Shown: positions 1 through 8,243 of the stretch, piece after piece
Layout: the number at the start of each line of letters is the position of its first letter
Position numbering within the stretch: position 1 is the stretch's first letter
Assembly: GCA_900544075.1 (NCBI GenBank)
Contig: UQTJ01000034.1
Location: forward strand, 1-32,528
Origin: an uncultured Bacteroides sp.
Lineage (GTDB): Bacteria; Bacteroidota; Bacteroidia; Bacteroidales; Bacteroidaceae
Direction: 5' to 3'
DNA length: 32,528 nucleotides
Translations under genes and position numbers: made by a program
Notes under the pieces: generated by a model
Seen by the model: the letters and a program-made list of their open reading frames with translations, nothing else
Database searches by the model: none
What the model was told of the DNA's origin: nothing

Positions 1-412
1 TAGCACCTTCAGCAGCAGCGAATGATTCGTGACCTGCCAAGAATGCGAAACATTTTGTTTCTTCGCGAAGCAACATAGCAGCCAAGTTACCGTGGCCAAG
101 ACCTACTTTACGGTCGTCAGCTACTGAACCTGGGATACAGAATGACTGCAAACCGATACCGATAGCTTCAGCAGCTTCAGCAGCGTTTTTGCAACCTTTC
201 TTCAAAGCGATTGCACAACCTACAACGTATGCCCATTTAGCATTTTCGAAGCAGATAGGCTGAGTTTCTTCACAAGTCTTATAAGGATCAAGACCATACT
301 GTTCGCAGATAGCGTTAGCTTCTTCGATGTCTTTGATACCGTTTTCGTTCAAAGCAGCAAGAATCTGTTTGATACGACGGTCCTGGCTTTCAAATTTTAC
401 TTCTCTAATCAT
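1..412 (-). CDS. GGGtGRT protein, partial (C-terminus beyond the left edge)
   Basis: The first 137 codons of a minus-strand gene are visible, beginning MIREVKFESQDRRIKQIL. The product resembles the GGGtGRT protein family of anaerobes, which typically sits next to a NifU-like Fe-S scaffold gene, as it does here. The family-naming motif lies further downstream and is not in the window, so the call rests on N-terminal resemblance and context. Cysteines are visible in CEQYG, KTCEE, PICFE, VGCAI, KGCKN, SFCIP and TKCFA. The ATG at 412-410 is preceded by a strong AGGAGG at 10 nt spacing, unusual for this phylum. The scaffold gene ends 20 bp upstream, so the two are very likely one operon. Codon use strongly favours ATC, GGT and GCT, as in highly expressed genes. 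The biochemical function is not established to my knowledge. Confidence 0.8.
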   Translation of the reverse strand, partial: MIREVKFESQDRRIKQILAALNENGIKDIEEANAICEQYGLDPYKTCEETQPICFENAKWAYVVGCAIALKKGCKNAAEAAEAIGIGLQSFCIPGSVADDRKVGLGHGNLAAMLLREETKCFAFLAGHESFAAAEGA

Positions 413-422
413 AATGTTCTTT

Positions 423-430
423 CCTCCTTA
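423..430 (-). promoter_or_regulatory. Strong Shine-Dalgarno for the GGGtGRT gene
   Basis: The minus strand reads TAAGGAGG here, 10 nt before the ATG at 412. Most genes in this window have no such motif, so it stands out and fixes the start. It overlaps the short spacer after the scaffold-gene stop codon at 433. Confidence 0.7.
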
Positions 431-432
431 TA

Positions 433-1134
433 TTATTCGTGACGTGGATCAATGTGTTTAACTGCACCCTGTTCTGCTGTGAAGCGTCCGTAAGTACCTG
501 TTACTTTCTTCAATGCTTCGTTAGCGTCTGTACCTTTCTTGATTTCATCCATGAACTTGCCAAGGTGAACGAATTCGTATCCGCAGATTTCATCGTTTTC
601 ATCCAAAGCGATAGTCTTGATATATCCTTCAGCCATTTCAAGGTAACGAGGACCTTTAGCCAATGTTCCGTACAATGTACCTACCTGGCTGCGAAGACCT
701 TTACCCAAGTCTTCAAGACCTGCACCAATCATCAAACCGCCTTCTGAGAAAGCTGACTGAGTACGTCCATAAACAATCTGCAAGAACAATTCGCGCATTG
801 CAGTGTTGATAGCGTCGCAAACCAAGTCAGTGTTCAATGCTTCAAGAACTGTCTTACCTGGAAGGATTTCTGAAGCCATAGCTGCAGAGTGAGTCATACC
901 TGAGCAACCGATTGTTTCAACCAATGCTTCCTGGATGATACCTTCTTTCACGTTAAGAGTCAGTTTACAAGCACCCTGCTGAGGAGCACACCAACCGATA
1001 CCGTGAGTCAAACCTGAAATGTCTTTGATTTCTTTTGATTTAACCCATTTTCCTTCTTCAGGAATTGGAGCCGGACCGTGATTAGGTCCTTTTTTTACAA
1101 CACACATGTGTTCAACTTCGTGTGAATAAGTCAT
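433..1134 (-). CDS. NifU/IscU-like iron-sulfur cluster assembly scaffold protein
   Basis: This 233-residue protein resembles the NifU N-terminal/IscU-like scaffold proteins found with GGGtGRT genes. Cysteine positions that could bind a cluster are visible in GWCAPQQGACKL, TIGCSGM and DLVCDAI, the middle one sitting like the conserved Cys of IscU-type folds. The open frame extends 41 residues further upstream, but that part is basic, low-complexity and crosses the promoter. The start at MTYSHEVEHMC is therefore chosen. It is first in an operon with the GGGtGRT gene. Codon use is biased in the same way as that partner, suggesting high expression. It presumably carries Fe-S clusters or their precursors in the cytoplasm; the actual client is unknown. 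Confidence 0.85.
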   Translation of the reverse strand: MTYSHEVEHMCVVKKGPNHGPAPIPEEGKWVKSKEIKDISGLTHGIGWCAPQQGACKLTLNVKEGIIQEALVETIGCSGMTHSAAMASEILPGKTVLEALNTDLVCDAINTAMRELFLQIVYGRTQSAFSEGGLMIGAGLEDLGKGLRSQVGTLYGTLAKGPRYLEMAEGYIKTIALDENDEICGYEFVHLGKFMDEIKKGTDANEALKKVTGTYGRFTAEQGAVKHIDPRHE

Positions 1135-1214
1135 ATTCTTTACGTTTTTATTGGTAATAAAAAAATAAGTTATTTCGTAAACCTTTGGATATGCACACTT
1201 GCTTTTTCCGAACG

Positions 1215-1244
1215 CAAATTTACTTCTTTTATTCTTTTTTGCAA
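1215..1244 (-). promoter_or_regulatory. Bacteroidetes-type promoter of the scaffold/GGGtGRT operon
   Basis: On the minus strand a TTGC (1241-1244) is followed at 19 nt by TAAATTTG (1215-1222), matching the -33/-7 pattern TTG...TAnnTTTG. Transcription would start around 1208, giving a leader of about 75 nt before the ATG at 1134. GTGTGCA heptamers at 1250-1256 and 1287-1293, and one inverted at 1192-1198, flank it. Confidence 0.6.
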
Positions 1245-1339
1245 CCTTAGTGTGCAAACTTTTTCTTACATTTTAGGATAATTTTTGTGTGCAATATTGC
1301 TTTTGTAAACTCAACTTTACAATTTGATTTATACTCGCA

Positions 1340-1405
1340 AAAAAAATGCTTCGTCGTTTAAACCAAAGCGACGAAGCGTTTTGACTTGAATGACGAAGCA
1401 TTTTT
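1340..1405 (-). terminator. Compound terminator downstream of the two-component operon
   Basis: Three copies of one arm occur: GCTTCGTCG at 1348-1356, its complement at 1369-1377, and GACGAAGCAT at 1392-1401. On the minus strand the 1392-1402 arm can pair with 1345-1355, followed by a run of T. The inner pair can form a smaller alternative hairpin. It lies directly after the histidine kinase stop and before the promoter of the next minus-strand operon. Confidence 0.75.
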
Positions 1406-1412
1406 GAGCATA

Positions 1413-3182
1413 TTACTTTTGAAGTGTAAATACAAATTCCAGTCCTCCGTTTGGAGCATTCTTTGCAAATATTGTTCCTCCGTGGAACAGTACTGCGTTC
1501 TTCACAATGGCAAGTCCCAGTCCGGTTCCGCCAAGTTTTCTTGAACGTCCTTTATCAACTCTGTAAAAGCGTTCGAAAAGTCTTGTCAGATGTTCTTCTT
1601 CCACTCCGACTCCCGAATCTGAGAAACTGAAATAATAGAAAGTATCGTCCTCACGGAAACAGTTTATAGTGATCTGTATATTGGTTCCTGCGTATGCGAT
1701 TGCGTTGTCCATTAGGTTTCTGAATATGGAGTACAGCAATGAGTGATTACCGTTGATCATCAGTGCTTGTGGCATCAGATTTATTACCTTGATATGTTTT
1801 TCCTCCAGTCCTAAGTTTACTTCGTTGATAATGTTTTCTACCACAAGACTGAGGTTGACAGCTTCTCTTTCCATCATCTCCGGTGCCTCATCCATTCTTG
1901 TCAGTACTGAGATGTCGCGCAGTAGGGTTGTAAGCCTGTTGCTCTGTGCGTAGCTCCTTTCAAGGAATGTTTTTACGGTTTCTTTGGGAATGTTAGGATT
2001 ACTGAGAATTGTCTCCAGATATCCTTGTATGCTGCTTACAGGTGTCTTCAGTTCATGTGCAATGTTCTGTGTAAGCTGTCTCTTCAGTCGTGCCTGTTCT
2101 TCTTCCTGTGTTATGTCGTTTATAGATATTTCGAACGACAAGTCCTGGAAGATGATACATTCTATAGTGAATGTTCGTGCATTCTTGTTGAGGTGAATAG
2201 CTACTCTTTTTTCTTCTTTGCTGTAGTTGCCTTCATTTTTGTTGAGGAACTCTATTATCGGTTTAAGCTCCGGGATTGTGAATATTTCATCGGTAGAGCT
2301 TAGGTTACGGTCGGAGATATTGTTAATGTACTGAGTAAACAGACTGTTTACTAAAATTTCCTTTCTCTCTTTTGTGAATACTCCAAGTCCTTCGTGCGAA
2401 GTTTGCAAGTGCGAAATCAGCTTCTCTCTTTCAATATATAATGCCTCCTTGGCTCTGTGAAGTCTTTTGTATATTGTAATGATGTGTTGCGATATTTCTC
2501 CCAATTCGTTTTTAGGGAAAGTCCGCAGTATATCCATGTCTATAGGCTCGTTCTTGTCGGCCTTTAGTGCGAATTGTTGCAGATTGGTTATGGATTTTCC
2601 TAATTTGAAGGTGAATCTGTAAAATATCACCATCAGTACTATACATATAAGTATGGTAAACCATATATATCCCATGTCGGCTTCAAGATGCTCTGTCAGG
2701 CTTACGTTGTAAGGCAGTGCAGAGCGTAAGATTATACGGTGTTTCGGGAAGTATTTTGCAGAATAGAAAAACTCTTCACCATCAATACTTTCAGAGAATC
2801 TGTTTATGGCATAACCACTACCATACATAAGGGCATCCTGTACTTCTTTTCTCGATGAGTGGTTCTGGAATTCCTCAAGTTTTTTGTCTGTAGAATCAAA
2901 AATAACTTTACCTTCCGGAGTTATTATAGTTACCCTAAGATTGGGAATCATGTGGGTCATTATGTAATGTTTCAGCGAGTCTAATGAACCGGCATCAGCC
3001 ATATAACTGTATAGCTGTTCATTGTAGTTCTGCAATTGTGTGTTTAGCAGTTCTGTCTTGTATGATTTTTCACGTTGGTATTGGAACTGCATGAAACATG
3101 CCGCAAATGCAACGAATAGTGTTATGACAGACAGAAACAACTTACGGCTGAAAGTGAGGAGACGTATGTTAAACTTTGTCAT
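1413..3182 (-). CDS. Membrane sensor histidine kinase (PhoR-type architecture)
   Basis: This is the 589-residue sensor of a two-component system. Two membrane segments (about 12-32 and 171-189) enclose an extracytoplasmic region of about 140 residues. A juxtamembrane linker and a PAS-like region follow. The H box AHELKTPVSSIQGYLETIL carries the phospho-acceptor His376. The N box (RNLMDNAIAYA, about 488-498), the G1 box SDSGVGV (521-527) and the G2 box GGTGLGLAIV (551-560) are intact, so it should be an active kinase. The partner response-regulator gene is 18 bp upstream and shares its promoter. PhoR-like organisation suggests phosphate or envelope sensing, but the signal cannot be read from the sequence. 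It does not look like RprX. Confidence 0.93.
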   Translation of the reverse strand: MTKFNIRLLTFSRKLFLSVITLFVAFAACFMQFQYQREKSYKTELLNTQLQNYNEQLYSYMADAGSLDSLKHYIMTHMIPNLRVTIITPEGKVIFDSTDKKLEEFQNHSSRKEVQDALMYGSGYAINRFSESIDGEEFFYSAKYFPKHRIILRSALPYNVSLTEHLEADMGYIWFTILICIVLMVIFYRFTFKLGKSITNLQQFALKADKNEPIDMDILRTFPKNELGEISQHIITIYKRLHRAKEALYIEREKLISHLQTSHEGLGVFTKERKEILVNSLFTQYINNISDRNLSSTDEIFTIPELKPIIEFLNKNEGNYSKEEKRVAIHLNKNARTFTIECIIFQDLSFEISINDITQEEEQARLKRQLTQNIAHELKTPVSSIQGYLETILSNPNIPKETVKTFLERSYAQSNRLTTLLRDISVLTRMDEAPEMMEREAVNLSLVVENIINEVNLGLEEKHIKVINLMPQALMINGNHSLLYSIFRNLMDNAIAYAGTNIQITINCFREDDTFYYFSFSDSGVGVEEEHLTRLFERFYRVDKGRSRKLGGTGLGLAIVKNAVLFHGGTIFAKNAPNGGLEFVFTLQK

Positions 3183-3200
3183 TTTTACGTTTTCAATTAA

Positions 3201-3887
3201 TTATTCACATTCGAAACAATATCCATATCCCAGACGTGTCACAATGTATTTGCCGTATTCTCCAATTTTCTTTCTTAATCTTGTGATATTAACGTCGATG
3301 GTGCGGTCCAGTACATATACTTCGTCATGCCATACTTTGGCCAAAATGTCTTCGCGGGAAAATACTCTTCCCTGATTCTGAAGAAGAAGCAGCAGAATTT
3401 CAAATTCTTTCTTCGTGAGTGAGATTTCTTCGCCACGTATCACTACTTTTTTCTTATTTGAATCCACTACCATCTCTTTGAAAATAAGCTGGTCGTTGCT
3501 CTTGTTTTGCACGCTTGCAGTACGTCGGATGACAGCTTTTACTCTGGCCAATACTTCCCTGAGGGAGAATGGTTTCGAAATGTAATCGTCCGCTCCTAAA
3601 TTAAAGCCTGTAAGGGTGTCATTTTCAGTGTCCTTGGCAGTGATGAATATGATAGGGATATTGGCTGTATCCTTGTTCTTTTTCATCATGCTTGCCATTC
3701 TGAAACCTGATATTTCGCCCATCATGACATCCAACAGCAGGACATTGTACTGGGTGAGGTCAAGTTTCAGTGCTTCTTCAGCCGAGTTGGCTGTGTCTAC
3801 CAGGTAACCTTCGGTTTCCAGATTGAATTTCAAGATTTCACACAAATCTTCTTCATCATCTACGACTAAAATTCTGTAATCGCTCAT
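3201..3887 (-). CDS. OmpR/PhoB-family response regulator
   Basis: At 228 residues this has the standard length. The receiver domain has the acidic pair Asp10/Asp11, phospho-acceptor Asp53 in LLLDVMMG, Thr83 in FITAKD and Lys105 in SKPFSLRE. The C-terminal winged helix (about 130-226) has the family motifs LTKKEFEILLLLLQN, VWHDE and DVNITRLRKKIG. It is cotranscribed with, and upstream of, the histidine kinase. A promoter with a good -33/-7 match precedes it. It should bind direct repeats upstream of its targets, but none could be identified. It does not resemble RprY at the N-terminus and is closer to PhoB-type regulators. Confidence 0.94.
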   Translation of the reverse strand: MSDYRILVVDDEEDLCEILKFNLETEGYLVDTANSAEEALKLDLTQYNVLLLDVMMGEISGFRMASMMKKNKDTANIPIIFITAKDTENDTLTGFNLGADDYISKPFSLREVLARVKAVIRRTASVQNKSNDQLIFKEMVVDSNKKKVVIRGEEISLTKKEFEILLLLLQNQGRVFSREDILAKVWHDEVYVLDRTIDVNITRLRKKIGEYGKYIVTRLGYGYCFECE

Positions 3888-3909
3888 AATGCCTTTATTT
3901 ATTGTTTTA

Positions 3910-3941
3910 CAAATGTATGCAATATTATTTTCTGCTGCAAA
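3910..3941 (-). promoter_or_regulatory. Promoter of the two-component operon
   Basis: The minus strand has TTTG (3938-3941), a 20-nt spacer, and TACATTTG (3910-3917). This is a good match to the Bacteroidetes -33/-7 consensus, 23 bp upstream of the regulator ATG. Confidence 0.65.
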
Positions 3942-3989
3942 GATGATGCGATTTTATTACTGAGGTGTGAAATAAATGTTACAATTTTG

Positions 3990-5039
3990 TTACAAACTTG
4001 GTTTAGTGAACTCTCCTGCAATAGAGCGGCTCATTTCGTTTCTTATCTCCCGAGGGCTAAGTCCGTGTCCAAGCAGGAACATAAGTTTCGTCAGAACACT
4101 TTCTACTGTAGCATCGTATCCGCTAATAACACCGGCGTCGAGCAGATGTAGTCCGGTTTCGTAACGTCCCATTTCCACCATACCGGTTTGACATTGCGAG
4201 ATGTTCACTATTACTATTCCTCTGCTTGTTGCCTCTGCAAGAAGTTTTATGAACCATTCCTTTTGTGGTGCATTTCCGGAACCGTATGTCTTGAGAGCTA
4301 CGGCTTTAAGTCCCGGGGTGTTGAGTACGGTTCTTACAAGATTTTCCTGTATTCCCGGGAAGATAGTCAGTACCAATACATTTGTGTCGAAAACGTAATG
4401 CGGGTGCATAGGCACTCCCGGTTTTACTTTCCTTATTTTGTCGTATTCATATTTGATATGAATTCCTGCTGTAGCGAGGGCAGGATAATTATATGAACGA
4501 AAGGCATTGAAATTCTCTGCATTGATTTTAGTCGTACGGTTTCCTCTTAGCAGATGATTCTCAAAGAAGATACATACCTCAGGTACTACAGCTGTTCCGT
4601 CAGGATGTTTTGCTGCAGCTATTTCTATAGATGTGATGAGGTTTTCTTTTCCGTCTGTACGCAATACACCTATAGGTAATTGGCTACCTGTCAAAATCAC
4701 CGGTTTGCTCAGATTCTCAAGCATGAAGCTCAGTGCAGATGCTGTATATGCCATGGTATCGGTGCCGTGAAGTATCACGAAACCGTCGAAGTTGTCATAA
4801 TTATAGTCGATTATTTTCACCAGTTTAGCCCAAAGCGAAGGCTCCATGTCTGATGAATCGATAGGAGGGTTGAATTGATATGATGAAATGCGATAATTGA
4901 ATCTTTTGAGTTCAGGAACGTTTTCCTGCAACTGGTCAAAATTGAATGCTTCCAAAGCCCCTGTCTCAGGGTTCTCTATCATTCCTATGGTACCTCCTGT
5001 ATATATAAGCAGGACTGAGGGATAATCCGGTTTTATCAT
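3990..5039 (-). CDS. ansA: Type I (cytoplasmic-type) L-asparaginase
   Basis: This 349-residue protein hydrolyses L-asparagine to aspartate and ammonia. Both catalytic threonine motifs are present: IYTGGTIGM near residue 14 and LHGTDTMAYTAS with Thr93/Asp94. TGSQLPIGVLRTDG is also typical. No signal peptide is seen, so it is most likely cytoplasmic and similar to E. coli AnsA in length. The frame stays open 13 codons upstream from a TTG, but that TTG is part of a TATCTTTG promoter box. The ATG at 5039 also fits the family N-terminus, so it is chosen. The gene seems to be a single transcription unit between the two-component pair and a divergent gene. Confidence 0.92.
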   Translation of the reverse strand: MIKPDYPSVLLIYTGGTIGMIENPETGALEAFNFDQLQENVPELKRFNYRISSYQFNPPIDSSDMEPSLWAKLVKIIDYNYDNFDGFVILHGTDTMAYTASALSFMLENLSKPVILTGSQLPIGVLRTDGKENLITSIEIAAAKHPDGTAVVPEVCIFFENHLLRGNRTTKINAENFNAFRSYNYPALATAGIHIKYEYDKIRKVKPGVPMHPHYVFDTNVLVLTIFPGIQENLVRTVLNTPGLKAVALKTYGSGNAPQKEWFIKLLAEATSRGIVIVNISQCQTGMVEMGRYETGLHLLDAGVISGYDATVESVLTKLMFLLGHGLSPREIRNEMSRSIAGEFTKPSL

Positions 5040-5075
5040 AATGCAGTATCTGTATCTATCTTGTTTCTGTTTCTG

Positions 5076-5083
5076 CAAAGATA
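5076..5083 (-). promoter_or_regulatory. -7 box for the asparaginase gene
   Basis: TATCTTTG on the minus strand matches TAnnTTTG and lies 37 bp before the chosen ATG. No convincing TTG -33 element is visible at the expected spacing. Confidence 0.5.
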
Positions 5084-5365
5084 GGGAGTTTATATCTTAT
5101 TTAAAAATGTTAATCAATTTAATTTTGGTGGTTGAGGTGACTATTGTCAATTAAAAGTGTTATTGAATGATGTTTTATATCCTTGTGTGGTGACTATTTG
5201 TATAGCATGGGTTTCTAATTGTACCTGTTTTGATAGTCAAAATGAATATCTGTTTTACGGGTGATAATGTTGTAAAAAAAACTAAAATGTGAATGTGAAA
5301 CTATATTTATTAATTCAGAGCTTTATGAAAAATGATGATGCTTAAGGTGGAAAATTCTTAGAATT

Positions 5366-5395
5366 TTTGATTTATATTATAAAGATGTATATTTG
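5366..5395 (+). promoter_or_regulatory. Promoter of the DUF3805-like gene
   Basis: TTTG at 5366-5369 and TATATTTG at 5388-5395 are separated by 18 nt, close to the phylum consensus. The ATG follows about 40 bp later at 5437. Confidence 0.6.
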
Positions 5396-5436
5396 CATAA
5401 ATAATCTAAGTATTAATATTAAAACCGTAATAAAGT

Positions 5437-6261
5437 ATGAAATATATTTCTCCCGGTTCATGGTTCTCGCTGGAATATCCGGCAGGATGGCATGAGTTTG
5501 AAGATACTGAGGACAGCTTTCTGTTTTATAATCCTGAAAAGTGGAACGGTAATTTCAGAATATCAGCTTTTAAAGGTCAGGACAAGAATTATGCTGATGA
5601 GTGTATGGACTACGAATTGAAGAACAACAGGACTTCCAGACTGGTAAAGGTGGGCGAATGGCCATGCGTTTATTCTACCGAGAATTTTCAGGAAAACGGC
5701 AACTGGTACACTTCTCATTTGTGGATAACCGGAAGGGGAGATATATCTGTAGAATGTTCGTTTACTGTAGCCAAAGGAGAAAGCATGAAGCCGGCGGAGA
5801 ATATATTAGCTTCGTTGAAAGTGAGATGCGAAGGCGAAAAACCATGGAAAGAGATAATTTCGGTACGTGTACTTGAGATTAATGCCATTAACGAAAGCTT
5901 CGACTGGGCAGTAATGACTATCAAGAAACAGCTCACAAAGGATTTTACTTCGTCCGAGGCGGATATAGCCAACATTCAGAAAGTTATGGATAGCGGTAAG
6001 TTTAACAACAGCCAGCGTCAGGCATGGGAATCATTCGGAATGGCTTTCGGAGCTATACTTGTTAATGAAATGGATGGCATGGAATGGGTTACTGTGATAG
6101 ACGGACAGAAAGAAATGCCGGCACTGAAATTTGCCGATACTGATGTTATGGTATATCCGCAGCAGTTGGTATGGAGCAGAGTGAAGAACGGTAAGTCATG
6201 TAGCTTGAAAGCCGAATTTGAGAAGATTAAGGAAGAGGTGGAAAGGGCAATTAATAATTAA
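5437..6261 (+). CDS. DUF3805/DUF3806-like protein of unknown function
   Basis: This 274-residue protein has no signal peptide or membrane segment. The N-terminal half (about 1-130, beginning MKYISPGSWFSLEYPAGW) resembles DUF3805. The C-terminal half (about 140-265, with RQAWESFGMAFGAILVNEM and DVMVYPQQLVWSR) resembles DUF3806. Both assignments are from memory of these families, not a search. The first half has the look of PsbP/Mog1-like folds that start with a user-of-unknown-function beta sheet, but this is only an impression. It is probably cytoplasmic. It lies 113 bp upstream of the ABC-F gene in the same direction, and the last residues (INN) are encoded by the start of an AT-rich repeat-like spacer. 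Confidence 0.75.
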   Translation: MKYISPGSWFSLEYPAGWHEFEDTEDSFLFYNPEKWNGNFRISAFKGQDKNYADECMDYELKNNRTSRLVKVGEWPCVYSTENFQENGNWYTSHLWITGRGDISVECSFTVAKGESMKPAENILASLKVRCEGEKPWKEIISVRVLEINAINESFDWAVMTIKKQLTKDFTSSEADIANIQKVMDSGKFNNSQRQAWESFGMAFGAILVNEMDGMEWVTVIDGQKEMPALKFADTDVMVYPQQLVWSRVKNGKSCSLKAEFEKIKEEVERAINN

Positions 6262-6374
6262 AAATTAATAATTGTGAGTTTACAAAGTTACAGTAACAAG
6301 TTTACAAGATTCTCCGTCCGGATGGTAAACTTATCAACTTAAAAACTCATCAACTTAAAAACTTACATTTTTAC
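6262..6374 (+). repeat. AT-rich leader repeats before the ABC-F gene
   Basis: The spacer contains ATCAACTTAAAAACT twice in tandem (6333-6347 and 6349-6363, period 16). Related GTTTACAA-type words lie upstream. The 15-mer AACTTAAAAACTCAT (6336-6350) recurs exactly, on the minus strand, before engB at 9488-9502. Confidence 0.6.
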
Positions 6375-8240
6375 ATGACTCCATATTTACAGGTAGAAAA
6401 TCTTACCAAATCGTTTGGTGATTTGGTTCTATTCAATTCAATATCTTTCGGAGTGGCTGAGGGACAGCGTATTGGTCTTATAGCGAAGAACGGCTCCGGA
6501 AAAACTACTTTGCTTAACATTCTTGCCGGAAAGGAGGGCTATGACGATGGAAAGATTACATTCCGTCGCGACCTCCGTGTAGGTTATCTTGAACAGAGTC
6601 CGCATTATCCTGACGATATAACTGTACTCGAGGCATGTTTCTATCATGGTACTCCTGTGGTACAGCTCATTAAGGAATATGAGAAATGTATGGAAACCGA
6701 AGGAAATCCCGGATTGGAGGACTTGCTGGCACGCATGGAGCACGAAAAGGCATGGGACTATGAAAGAAAGGCAAAGCAGATTCTTTCGCAGTTGAAAATC
6801 AGGGACTTCAATCAGAAGATAAAACAACTCTCCGGAGGTCAGCTCAAGCGTGTGGCTCTTGCCAATGTGCTTATCACCGAGCCGGACTTGATTATACTTG
6901 ATGAACCTACCAACCATCTGGACCTCGATATGACAGAATGGCTGGAAGAGTATCTCAAACGTGGTACTCTGAGCTTGCTGATGGTGACTCACGACAGATA
7001 CTTCCTCGACCGTGTATGCTCCGAGATTATCGAACTTGACAACAAGCAGGTTTATTCATATACAGGAAACTACAGTTACTATCTCCAGAAACGTCAGGAG
7101 AGGATTGATGCCGCCAATGCGGAAATAGCAAGGGCAAATAACCTCTATCGTACCGAGCTGGAATGGATGCGCCGTATGCCGCAGGCTCGCGGACATAAGG
7201 CGAGATATAGAGAGGAGGCTTTCTATGAGCTGGAGAAGGTGGCTAAAAGAAGAATGAACGATTCGAACGTGAAGCTGGATGTGAAGGCTTCTTACATCGG
7301 TTCGAAAATATTCGAAGCCGACCATCTCTATAAGAGTTTCGGTGACCTGAAGATTCTTGACGATTTCTCATACATCTTTGCTCGATATGAAAAGATGGGT
7401 ATCGTGGGAAACAATGGTACAGGAAAATCAACCTTCATAAAAATCCTCATGGGATTGCAGCAGCCTGACAGCGGACGTTTGGACATAGGTGAGACAGTAC
7501 GTTTCGGTTACTATTCTCAGGAAGGACTCCGGTTCGACGAACAGATGAAGGTGATAGACGTGATAACTGATATTGCCGAGGTGATAGAGCTGGGTAACGG
7601 CAAGCGACTTACGGCATCGCAGTTCCTGCAGCACTTCCTCTTTACTCCGGAAACCCAGCATAGTTATGTATATAAGTTGAGTGGTGGCGAAAGACGACGC
7701 CTGTATCTCTGTACTGTACTGATGCGTAATCCTAACTTCCTTGTTTTGGATGAGCCGACGAATGACCTCGATATCGTGACATTGCAGGTACTGGAAGAAT
7801 ATCTCCAGAATTTCAAGGGATGTGTTATTGTGGTGAGCCATGACCGCTATTTTATGGATAAGGTGGTAGACCATATCCTTGTGTTCAACGGTCAGGGTGA
7901 TATCCGTGATTTTCCGGGTAATTATTCTGATTATCGCGACTGGAAACTTGCAAAGCAGGACCGAGAAAAGGAAGCAGCCAAACCAAAGGAAGAGAAAACT
8001 CAGAAGGTGCGCTTGAACGACAAGCGCCGCATGACCTTCAAGGAAAAGAAGGAATTTGAACAGCTGGAAAAGGAAATAGCTGAGCTTGAAGCAGAGAAGA
8101 AGGCTGTAGAAGATGCTCTTTGCAGCGGAACTTTGAGTGTGGACGAACTCACTGAAAAGTCGAAACGTCTGCCTATACTTACTGACGAGATTGATGAGAA
8201 GACCATGCGCTGGATGGAACTCAGCGAAATAGAGGGATAA
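6375..8240 (+). CDS. ABC-F family ATPase, Uup-like
   Basis: This 621-residue soluble protein has two ABC ATPase domains and no membrane segment, the hallmark of ABC-F factors that act on ribosomes. Domain 1 has Walker A around 39-45 (GSGKTT), signature LSGGQ at 152-156 and Walker B LIILDEP at 172-178. Domain 2 has GNNGTGKST at 345-353, LSGGE at 435-439 and FLVLDEP at 455-461. The linker (about 235-300) is basic and helical. A C-terminal coiled coil (about 551-618) with RRMTFKEKKEFEQLEKEI is typical of Uup, which contacts nucleic acid. There is no sign of antibiotic-resistance subfamily features. The next gene starts 3 bp after the stop. Confidence 0.93.
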   Translation: MTPYLQVENLTKSFGDLVLFNSISFGVAEGQRIGLIAKNGSGKTTLLNILAGKEGYDDGKITFRRDLRVGYLEQSPHYPDDITVLEACFYHGTPVVQLIKEYEKCMETEGNPGLEDLLARMEHEKAWDYERKAKQILSQLKIRDFNQKIKQLSGGQLKRVALANVLITEPDLIILDEPTNHLDLDMTEWLEEYLKRGTLSLLMVTHDRYFLDRVCSEIIELDNKQVYSYTGNYSYYLQKRQERIDAANAEIARANNLYRTELEWMRRMPQARGHKARYREEAFYELEKVAKRRMNDSNVKLDVKASYIGSKIFEADHLYKSFGDLKILDDFSYIFARYEKMGIVGNNGTGKSTFIKILMGLQQPDSGRLDIGETVRFGYYSQEGLRFDEQMKVIDVITDIAEVIELGNGKRLTASQFLQHFLFTPETQHSYVYKLSGGERRRLYLCTVLMRNPNFLVLDEPTNDLDIVTLQVLEEYLQNFKGCVIVVSHDRYFMDKVVDHILVFNGQGDIRDFPGNYSDYRDWKLAKQDREKEAAKPKEEKTQKVRLNDKRRMTFKEKKEFEQLEKEIAELEAEKKAVEDALCSGTLSVDELTEKSKRLPILTDEIDEKTMRWMELSEIEG

Positions 8241-8243
8241 GAT

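Larger units (their letters stand above)
5040..5436. other. Divergent intergenic region of about 400 bp
   Basis: This AT-rich spacer separates the asparaginase gene (minus) from the DUF3805-like gene (plus). It holds one promoter element for each direction (5076-5083 minus, 5366-5395 plus). No ORF of credible length, RNA gene or strong hairpin was recognised in the roughly 280 bp between them. Confidence 0.6.

Noticed and set aside
1135..1257. 41-residue N-terminal extension of the Fe-S scaffold protein
   Set aside because: It crosses the predicted promoter and is basic low-complexity sequence. The family N-terminus fits the ATG at 1134.
5040..5078. 13-residue extension of asparaginase from a TTG
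   Set aside because: The TTG is inside the TATCTTTG promoter box, and the extension does not match asparaginase N-termini.
6438..7874. Several minus-strand open frames opposite the ABC-F gene (up to 184 codons)
   Set aside because: The plus strand carries complete ABC motifs in frame. The opposite frames are low-complexity shadows without family features.
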